The notes under the pieces: generated by a model
What the model was told of the DNA's origin: nothing
Seen by the model: only the letters and a program-made list of their open reading frames with translations
Database searches by the model: none
Position numbers and translations under genes: made by a program
In this document: positions 6,870 through 12,803 of the stretch, in pieces
Position numbering within the stretch: the first letter of the stretch is position 1
Layout of the letters: every line of letters starts with the position of its first letter
Assembly: GCA_026400425.1 (NCBI GenBank)
Contig: JAPLPC010000533.1
Span: 1-14,073, forward strand
Direction of reading: 5' to 3'
Length of the DNA: 14,073 bases
Origin: Hyphomicrobiales bacterium
GTDB lineage: Bacteria > Pseudomonadota > Alphaproteobacteria > Rhizobiales > Xanthobacteraceae

Positions 6870-9800
6870 GACGGGCCTCCCGCGCCGCCATTGGCGGACC
6901 ATTCCTTGATGCGGGAGAGATCATCATAGGCGCCGTAGCGGTTCGACCACATCGAAAGCGCGAGCGACGTATAGCCGGTGTCCTCGTCTTCAAATCGGCG
7001 GATCAGTGCTTCCAGCTTGGCGCGGGCCTCGATGGCGGCATCGTCGGGATGCTGCAGTTCGTCCTTGCGCTCGATGCGCAGCTCCAGTGGCTTTTCCTCG
7101 CCCGGCGGATTGTTGCCGCTGAGCCGGACATAAGTGAGATCGCTGACCGAGGCGCCGGCGGCGATGCCGGGAAAGCCACCTTCGCGCAGGATGGCGGCTT
7201 CCAGCGTAAGCTGCGGCGACAGGCCCATGCGCACCTGCTTGCCAGTCGGCGGATTGCCGGTCTTGTAGTCGAGCAGCGCGAAAGTGCGGTCGGTGCGATG
7301 TTCGATCCGGTCGGCGCGCGCCGACAGTGTGAAGACGCGGCCGTGATCGAGCGGAATCTTGATCTCGCCGCGCACTTCCGCGTCGATGCTCACGACATTG
7401 ATACGCCGTTCGATTTCCCAATTGGCAAACCATGATGCGATCCGCAGAAACCGCGGCCACCACAGCGCCTGCGCTTCCGGACGGTTCATCAGCGGATCGA
7501 AATGCGTTTTGCCGATCGCGCGTAGGGCCGCAGCGGGATCATCCGGCAGCGCCTTGTTGTAGGCCAGTGTGAAATCGCCGATCGCATTGTGAATGGCCGA
7601 GCCGCGATCGGCGGCGGATAGCGGCATATCGACGGGATCGAGCGGCGCGAGTTGCAGGATGTATTTTGCATAGATCGAATACGGGTCGCGCAGCCAGTCC
7701 TCGATGGCGGTGACCGAAAGGCGCAGCGGGCGCGAAGTGCGCGGCGGCTTCGGCTCGGGTTGCGCGACCGGCGTCACCTTGTCCGGCTGATCCAGCGCTT
7801 CGGCATAACCGACATAGATTGCCCCGGCGGCCACCGCCGCGTCCCAACGCTGTTCGCCGGCGACGGCTTCCATGCGATGCAGGAAGCGCGAGGCCACCGC
7901 CGGCGCGCCGCCGACTTTCGCGGCATGGCTGAGGATCACCTCGTCATGGCCGAGCAGTTGCACGAAGTCATGCGCGGTGAGGCCGATGCGGCGTTCCGGC
8001 AGATCGAGGCCGAGCTGATTGCGCATCGGCCGGCTCAGCCATGGATCGATTCGCGGCGACGGCGGCCAGACGCCTTCGACGAGGCCGCCGAGGATGACGC
8101 GATCCGCTTGCGTGAGACGCGCCTCGAGCTGGCCATAGATGCGCAGCCGTGCATCGGCGACTTCCGGCCGTCGCACGATGCGATCGGCGAAGGCTGTCTG
8201 GAACACATCGGGATAATCGCGCAGCTGCAGCGTCAGGCCGGTCAGTTGCAATCGATCGTCGCTGCCGTCGTCGGCGGGCTGCATCACCAGCAGTTCGGCG
8301 AATGCGCCTGTGAGAGCATTGCCGCCATGGCGCCCCACCAGCGCGACGGCGCTGCCTTTGTCGTCGATCGATAGCTGTTCGATTGCCTGCCGATGCCGCT
8401 GCGCCAATGCTGCGAAATCGAACGGCCGGGCCGGATGCATAGTCTCCAGCGGCGCCAGAGCTTTCTGCAACTCGCTGATCAGGTCTTCGACGCGATCGAG
8501 TTTGTCGCCACTCAACTTCGCCCGCGGCTCGGCGCCATGCAGCATCGACGCTTCGCGGCGATGCAGTTTGCCGAGTTCTTCGCGAAAGCGCGCAAAATCC
8601 TGCTTCAGGCCGATGGTGCCCGTCGCCGGTCTTGTGCCGCGCAGCAATGCAAGCTCCAGCGTCTCGATGGCGTTCTGCCATCCATGGGCCGGCGCGCCGA
8701 GCCGAAACAACGGATGCTTCAGCATTGCCAGCAGCGTCGCCGGTTCGAGCTGCTCGGCCGCGGCTTCCGCCACCAGCCGCGCAAAAATGCCGGCGGAGGT
8801 TTCGGTCAGCGCATCGCCGCCGGAATCGTCGAAGGTCAGATTCCAGCGCCCCAGCGCGGCCATCACGCGCCGTGCCAAGGCACGATCGGGCGTCACCAGT
8901 GCGGCGGATTTGCTCTGCTCATGGGCCTCGCGCATGGCGATGGCGATGCTGAGCGCTTCCATTTCCGGATTGGCGGCGGCGATGACCGAGAGCTTGGTCA
9001 TGCCGGCTGCGATCTTCTGTTCCACCGCGGGTTCGCTCAACCGCTTGTGCCACTGCGACGTCGCATTGGACGGCCGCATCGCTTCCGAGGCCAGCAATTC
9101 GCGGCCATGCGGCAGTGGCGTGCCGAGCGTGACGACATCGCGCCGGGTGATGCCGAAGCGTTCCAGCAGCGCATGCAGGGCGTATTGCGGATGGTTCGAT
9201 GCGGAGGACTCGACGAAACCGAAAATGTCGCGGCTGCCGCCGATCAGTGTCCAGGAGGCTTCATCGAGATCGGTATCGAGTCCCGGCAGCACCACGGCGC
9301 CTTGCGCCAGTTGCGCGACCGCATGCAGGAATTTTGCGGTGGTCGGCATCGAGCCGGTGCTGCCCGCGGCGATGATCGGGCCTGATGAGTGCGCCTTCAG
9401 CCGCGCCGCTTCGGCATCGATCAGCAGATCGCGCCGCACCGCCGGTTCGATCCGCGCACGGCCTTCGAGTTCGGCCGGCCACCATTCGCGCGCGATCTTA
9501 AGAAAATCCAGCGTCAGCTGCCAATAGCGGTCATGCGCATCGGGCACCAGCGCGTCGAGCGCGGACCAGTCGACCTTGCGCGTCGCCATGTCGTCCATCA
9601 GCCGCGCCAGATCGTCGCCGAGGGCGAGCATGGAGGCCGGGCCGCCGGCCACCAGCGGCGCCTGGGCGGGATTGTCGGGCTTGATCTGCTTGGCCCAAGC
9701 GCCGATCAATTGTGCGAGCAACAGCCGGCGCTGCAGGCCGTCGAGCGCATCCGGCACGTCGGGGAGGTCGAGCGCCTCGGGCGCTGCGGCATGGGCGAAA

Positions 9801-10051
9801 GCGAGTTCCTCTTCATCGACATCGCCGAGCGGCACGATCCGCGGCAGCAGCACCGCATCGCCGCCGAGCACCTCGAGGAACACCTCCTGCGCCATCCGCC
9901 CAGCGCGCCGCGTCGGCAGATACAGCGTGACGGTGGCGAGTTTGGCGCGGTCGCTGCGCGCCTCGAAGCCGGGCACGAGATCGCCATCCACCAGCGCCGT
10001 GATCAGCGTGCGCAGAAACGGCGCGGATGAGGGAATGGTGAATACGCGCAT
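6866..10051 (-). CDS. addB: AddB, helicase-like and nuclease subunit of AddAB
   Basis: AddB is the partner of AddA; in alphaproteobacteria it has an inactivated helicase fold and a C-terminal nuclease that cuts the second strand during break resection. The start at 10051 gives MRVFTIPSSAPFLRTLI, the usual beginning of the family, and 1061 residues. Two Met codons at 10081 and 10078 are alternatives; the longer frame to 10306 crosses a repeat and the murU end and is rejected. Family blocks are YLPTRRAGRMAQE, AGSTGSMPTTAKFLHAVA, GVWPPSPRIDPWLSRPMR and LRLSVTAIEDWLRDPYSIYA. The nuclease motif is RADRIE, then LDYKTGNPPTGKQV with D928 and K930, then a PQLTLEAAIL helix. No Cys occurs in the chain, so no Fe-S cluster of the Firmicutes AddB type is possible. 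Its stop overlaps the addA start (ATGA 6869-6866). Confidence 0.93.
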   Translation of the reverse strand: MRVFTIPSSAPFLRTLITALVDGDLVPGFEARSDRAKLATVTLYLPTRRAGRMAQEVFLEVLGGDAVLLPRIVPLGDVDEEELAFAHAAAPEALDLPDVPDALDGLQRRLLLAQLIGAWAKQIKPDNPAQAPLVAGGPASMLALGDDLARLMDDMATRKVDWSALDALVPDAHDRYWQLTLDFLKIAREWWPAELEGRARIEPAVRRDLLIDAEAARLKAHSSGPIIAAGSTGSMPTTAKFLHAVAQLAQGAVVLPGLDTDLDEASWTLIGGSRDIFGFVESSASNHPQYALHALLERFGITRRDVVTLGTPLPHGRELLASEAMRPSNATSQWHKRLSEPAVEQKIAAGMTKLSVIAAANPEMEALSIAIAMREAHEQSKSAALVTPDRALARRVMAALGRWNLTFDDSGGDALTETSAGIFARLVAEAAAEQLEPATLLAMLKHPLFRLGAPAHGWQNAIETLELALLRGTRPATGTIGLKQDFARFREELGKLHRREASMLHGAEPRAKLSGDKLDRVEDLISELQKALAPLETMHPARPFDFAALAQRHRQAIEQLSIDDKGSAVALVGRHGGNALTGAFAELLVMQPADDGSDDRLQLTGLTLQLRDYPDVFQTAFADRIVRRPEVADARLRIYGQLEARLTQADRVILGGLVEGVWPPSPRIDPWLSRPMRNQLGLDLPERRIGLTAHDFVQLLGHDEVILSHAAKVGGAPAVASRFLHRMEAVAGEQRWDAAVAAGAIYVGYAEALDQPDKVTPVAQPEPKPPRTSRPLRLSVTAIEDWLRDPYSIYAKYILQLAPLDPVDMPLSAADRGSAIHNAIGDFTLAYNKALPDDPAAALRAIGKTHFDPLMNRPEAQALWWPRFLRIASWFANWEIERRINVVSIDAEVRGEIKIPLDHGRVFTLSARADRIEHRTDRTFALLDYKTGNPPTGKQVRMGLSPQLTLEAAILREGGFPGIAAGASVSDLTYVRLSGNNPPGEEKPLELRIERKDELQHPDDAAIEARAKLEALIRRFEDEDTGYTSLALSMWSNRYGAYDDLSRIKEWSANGGAGGPS

Positions 10052-10121
10052 GAACGACCCGATTCGAGTGGCGGGCATCATGGCATGGAGAGAAACGGGA
10101 AGGGAGTCGTGTTGCTCTGAA

Positions 10122-10233
10122 CCCTCATGGTGAGGAGCGCGCCTTTGCGCGCGTCTCGAACCATGAGCTGGCGGGGCTCGGGAGTTCGCATCCATCCTTC
10201 GAGACGCCGCTGCGCGGCTCCTCAGGATGAGGG
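10122..10233. repeat. Palindromic intergenic repeat, family A, intact copy 2
   Basis: The 112-base element begins CCCTCAT and ends ATGAGGG. Its ends are inverted: the first 17 bases match the complement of the last 17 at all but two positions. Each half also folds alone. Left: CTCATGGT pairs with ACCATGAG, with inner GCGCGC-CTTT-GCGCGC. Right: CATCCT pairs with AGGATG, with inner GCCGC-TGC-GCGGC. GCGTCTCGAA in the left half is complementary to TTCGAGACGC in the right. It fills the gap between the murU stop and the addB start. The form resembles REP/BIME or Brucella-type palindromic repeats; no transposase is present. Confidence 0.88.
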
Positions 10234-10244
10234 ACAGTTCTGGG

Positions 10245-10967
10245 TTAAGCCACGCTGGCCAAGACCGCGTCTTCCGCGGCGCGCACGGCATCCGGTGTGC
10301 CGACATGCATCCACACGCCGTCCATGCGCAGCCCGAACAAACGTTCCTGCTCGTTGGCGCGATCGAACAGTTTCGTCAGTGCGAACTCGCCGCCCGGCGC
10401 ATCGGCAAAGATGCGCGGCGACAGGATCGCCACGCCGGCATAGACGAACGGCACCACCTGGTTTTCCTTGCGCCGGCGCAGCGTACCGTCGGTGCGCATC
10501 TCGTAGTCGCCCTTGCCGCTATAGCCGATGCTGTGCGCGGTCGGCGCCATCAGCAGCAACACGTCCATCTTGGCCGGATCGAAATGCTCCGCCAGGCGAA
10601 TCAGATTCGGCCGCACGCCGTCGATCCACATGGTGTCGGCATTGAGATGGAAGAACGGTTCGTTGCCGAGCAACGGCAACGCCTTGACCACGCCGCCGCC
10701 AGTGCCGAGCACCTGGTCGCGCTCGTCGGAGATCGTCACTTTGGGCGCCGTCCGCGTCTTCACATGATCGATGATCTGGTCCGGCAGATAATGCACGTTG
10801 ACCACGGCTTCGGTCACGTCGGCTTGCGCGAGCTTGTCGAGCACATGGTCGAGCAGCGGCTGGCCGGCTACGGGAACCAGTGGCTTCGGCATGGTTTCGG
10901 TGAGCGGGCGCATGCGCAGCCCGAGGCCGGCAGCGAGGACCATGGCTTTGGTGGGTTTCACGGACAT
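10245..10967 (-). CDS. murU: MurU-like nucleotidyltransferase (predicted MurNAc-1-phosphate uridylyltransferase)
   Basis: A 240-residue sugar-phosphate nucleotidyltransferase of the GT-A-like fold. The signature MVLAAGLGLRMRPLTETMPKP is at 9-29 (G14, G16, R18, P27, K28), with LGTGGG at 88-93 for nucleotide or sugar contacts and the metal-binding NAD segment ending at D111. The lack of a C-terminal hexapeptide domain separates it from GlmU and GlgC types. MurU makes UDP-MurNAc from MurNAc-1-phosphate in the recycling route that bypasses de novo MurA/MurB. That role is inferred from length and from the upstream AmgK-like kinase domain; databases may call it a mannose-1-phosphate guanylyltransferase. 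The ATG at 10967 was chosen because MSVKPTKAMVLAAG is the normal family start; the frame to 11078 is a non-homologous extension. No strong ribosome binding site. Confidence 0.85.
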   Translation of the reverse strand: MSVKPTKAMVLAAGLGLRMRPLTETMPKPLVPVAGQPLLDHVLDKLAQADVTEAVVNVHYLPDQIIDHVKTRTAPKVTISDERDQVLGTGGGVVKALPLLGNEPFFHLNADTMWIDGVRPNLIRLAEHFDPAKMDVLLLMAPTAHSIGYSGKGDYEMRTDGTLRRRKENQVVPFVYAGVAILSPRIFADAPGGEFALTKLFDRANEQERLFGLRMDGVWMHVGTPDAVRAAEDAVLASVA

Positions 10968-11004
10968 GACGATAGGTCTCGACGAGCGATTCTGTTCGAT
11001 GTGA

Positions 11005-11013
11005 AGTGTAGCA
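11005..11013 (-). promoter_or_regulatory. Candidate extended -10 promoter of murU
   Basis: The minus strand reads TGCTACACT (11013-11005), an extended -10 pattern TGnTAnnnT. A convincing -35 is not present at 17 bases. A start near 10998 would leave about a 31-base leader before the murU ATG. The 140-base gap between tsaE-amgK and murU makes an internal promoter reasonable, but murU could also be transcribed from upstream. Confidence 0.3.
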
Positions 11014-11107
11014 CAGGGTGCAACGCCGCGCATAAATTGATCGAGCATTACGGGCGCGACATGACGTCGGTGCGACACCCGCTCGCACGGGTGATGACGG
11101 GCCGAGG

Positions 11108-12631
11108 CTAAGCCTGCGGCGGCGGCACGTGGCTGTCATACCAGTCGCGAAACGCCGCTAATGCCGGATGGGCCAGAGAGCGATTCAGATAGGTCCATAT
11201 GCGCGGCTGGTGCTTCAGATAATGCGGCTTGCCGTCGCGCCGGTTCAGCCGCGCGAAGGTGCCTAGCAGCCGCGTATTGCGCTGCGCCGACATGATCGCA
11301 TAGACCTCCGCAAACGAGACCGGATCGAAATCCGGCTCCGCCGCCCGCCGTGCGGCAACATAGCGAGTCAGCATTGCCAGCTCGATCTGTTCGGGCACGT
11401 CGATGCGCGCATCCTGCAGCAGCGAAACGACGTCGTAAGCCGCCGGGCCGAGCACCGTGTCCTGGAAGTCGATCACGCCGACCTGATTGATGCCGGCGCG
11501 CTCGGGCAGCCAGATCATGTTGGGCGAGTGGAAGTCGCGCAGCACCCATGTGCGCGGCAGAGTGTCGATGGCGGTCAGCAGCTCGCGCCACATGGCGAAG
11601 AATTCCTCGCGCGCCGCTTCGCTGGGCGCGGCGTCGCGATCCGGCAGATACCATTCCGGCATCAGGCTGACCTCGATCAGCAGCGCTTCGGTATCGAAGG
11701 TCGGGATGGTGTAATCCTGATGCGGCAACAGCGGCAATGTCTGCGGCAAGCGCTTGCCATGCAGCACCGCCAGCATGTCGACAGCCGCCTGATAGCGCTC
11801 CAGCATCGGCGCCGGCGGCGATCCCTCGGTCACGCCTTCGGTGCCGAAATCCGCGGTGATCAGGAAGCCCGCATCGAGGTCGGCATGATGAATCGCCGGC
11901 GCGGAAATGCCCTGTGCGCGCAGCCCGTTGGCAATGGCGACGAACGGTGTCACATCCTCCGCGAGATGCACGGCCTGGCTATACGACTTGCCGCCATAGA
12001 TCGCAGCGCCGTCCGGGCGCTTCGGCGCATTCATCAGAATGAAGACGCCGTCGTCGCGGATCAGGCGCGCATAGGAACGCGTCGAGGCATCGCCTGCCAT
12101 GCGCTGACGCCCGGCATCAAGATAGCGCGCGTCCTGCAGGAAGTCGCGCAATGTCTGCAGGCGTTGCACGACGGCCGCGGCTTTGCCATGTCCCGTGATC
12201 TCCGCGGCGCGCGCCAGCGAGCCAAGCGCCGGCCGATGCGTCAGCGTGATGTCGATGCGGTCGGCGGGCAACTGACCACCGGCCCTCTCGGGCCATTCCA
12301 TCAGCACCACCGTGCCATCAGGCAGCGGCGACAGGCCGATCTCTTCCATCTCGGAGGGATCGGTGATGCGGTAAAGATCTGCATGCACCAGCGGAAACGA
12401 CGGCAGCTCGTAGCTTTGTGCCAGCGTGAAGGTCGGGCTCGACACTTTGAGCTCGTCGTCGCCGGCCAGATAACGGATCATCGCCCGCGCCGCCGACGTC
12501 TTGCCGGCACCGAGGTCACCCGACAGCGTGATCATATCGCCGGCGCTGATCAGCAAAGCGAGGTCGGCCATCAGCGCAGCGGTGGCGTCTTCGTTGTGGA
12601 GCGCGAGGGAAAAGGTTGCGGGCTCGGTCAT
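11108..12631 (-). CDS. tsaE: TsaE - AmgK-like phosphotransferase fusion protein
   Basis: The protein of 507 residues has two parts. Residues 1 to about 145 are TsaE, the ATPase that drives the TsaB-TsaD complex in making threonylcarbamoyladenosine-37 on ANN-reading tRNAs: Walker A GDLGAGKT at 38-45, SSPTFTLAQSYE at 64-75, HADLYRI at 83-89, EEIGL at 96-100 and LMEWPERAG at 110-118. Residues about 170-507 are an aminoglycoside-phosphotransferase fold closest to AmgK: AGDASTRSYARL (179-190), catalytic loop LRDFHSPN (364-371) with D366 and N371, and metal site DFQD (388-391) followed by GPAAYDVVSLLQDAR. AmgK phosphorylates MurNAc/GlcNAc at the anomeric position, which fits the murU gene next to it. 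The first His of the usual HxDxHxxN loop is Leu364. The fused architecture is known in alphaproteobacteria; the sugar-kinase role here is inferred. Confidence 0.93.
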   Translation of the reverse strand: MTEPATFSLALHNEDATAALMADLALLISAGDMITLSGDLGAGKTSAARAMIRYLAGDDELKVSSPTFTLAQSYELPSFPLVHADLYRITDPSEMEEIGLSPLPDGTVVLMEWPERAGGQLPADRIDITLTHRPALGSLARAAEITGHGKAAAVVQRLQTLRDFLQDARYLDAGRQRMAGDASTRSYARLIRDDGVFILMNAPKRPDGAAIYGGKSYSQAVHLAEDVTPFVAIANGLRAQGISAPAIHHADLDAGFLITADFGTEGVTEGSPPAPMLERYQAAVDMLAVLHGKRLPQTLPLLPHQDYTIPTFDTEALLIEVSLMPEWYLPDRDAAPSEAAREEFFAMWRELLTAIDTLPRTWVLRDFHSPNMIWLPERAGINQVGVIDFQDTVLGPAAYDVVSLLQDARIDVPEQIELAMLTRYVAARRAAEPDFDPVSFAEVYAIMSAQRNTRLLGTFARLNRRDGKPHYLKHQPRIWTYLNRSLAHPALAAFRDWYDSHVPPPQA

Positions 12632-12644
12632 GGTAGGGCTCTGA

Positions 12645-12770
12645 CCCCTCTCCCCGCGGGGGAGAGTTCGGATTGCGAAGCAAGCCGGGTGAGGGGGCCT
12701 GCACCCACGCTTGAGTTTGCCCCCTCACCCGCGCGCGAGTGCGCGCGACCTCTCCCCGGTGGGGAGAGGT
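12645..12770. repeat. Multi-hairpin palindromic repeat block, family B
   Basis: Four nested or adjacent perfect stems fill the gap between divL and tsaE. They are CTCTCCCC-GCG-GGGGAGAG (12648-12666), GGGTGAGGGGGC (12687-12698) with GCCCCCTCACCC (12719-12730), GCGCGC-GAGT-GCGCGC (12731-12746), and ACCTCTCCCC-GGT-GGGGAGAGGT (12748-12770). The outer hairpins are near copies of each other. I recall this CTCTCCCC / GGGTGAGGGG type as abundant between genes in Bradyrhizobium relatives. It may stabilise or attenuate the divL-tsaE transcript; no T-tract is present. Confidence 0.85.
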
Positions 12771-12803
12771 GACGGAGCGCCGTCGAGATCGTGATCGACC
12801 CGT

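Noticed and set aside
8310..9527. 405-residue and 330-residue plus-strand frames opposite addB
   Set aside because: Antisense shadows of addB with Ser/Arg-rich or Gln/His-rich composition and no recognisable domain.
10052..10306. N-terminal extension of AddB by 85 residues
   Set aside because: The extra part reads through repeat copy 2 and into the 3' end of murU, and does not look like AddB. MRVFTIP is the usual family start.
10968..11078. N-terminal extension of MurU by 37 residues
   Set aside because: The family begins a few residues before the MVLAAGLG motif, and the extension has no resemblance to the family.
11077..11092. Possible terminator ACCCG-CTCGCA-CGGGT after tsaE-amgK
   Set aside because: The stem is only five pairs and no T-tract follows in the minus direction.
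11528..12772. 414-residue plus-strand open frame opposite tsaE-amgK
   Set aside because: It is antisense to a gene with clear motifs, Arg/Gln/His-rich, resembles no family I know, and runs into repeat block B. It is a typical high-GC shadow frame.
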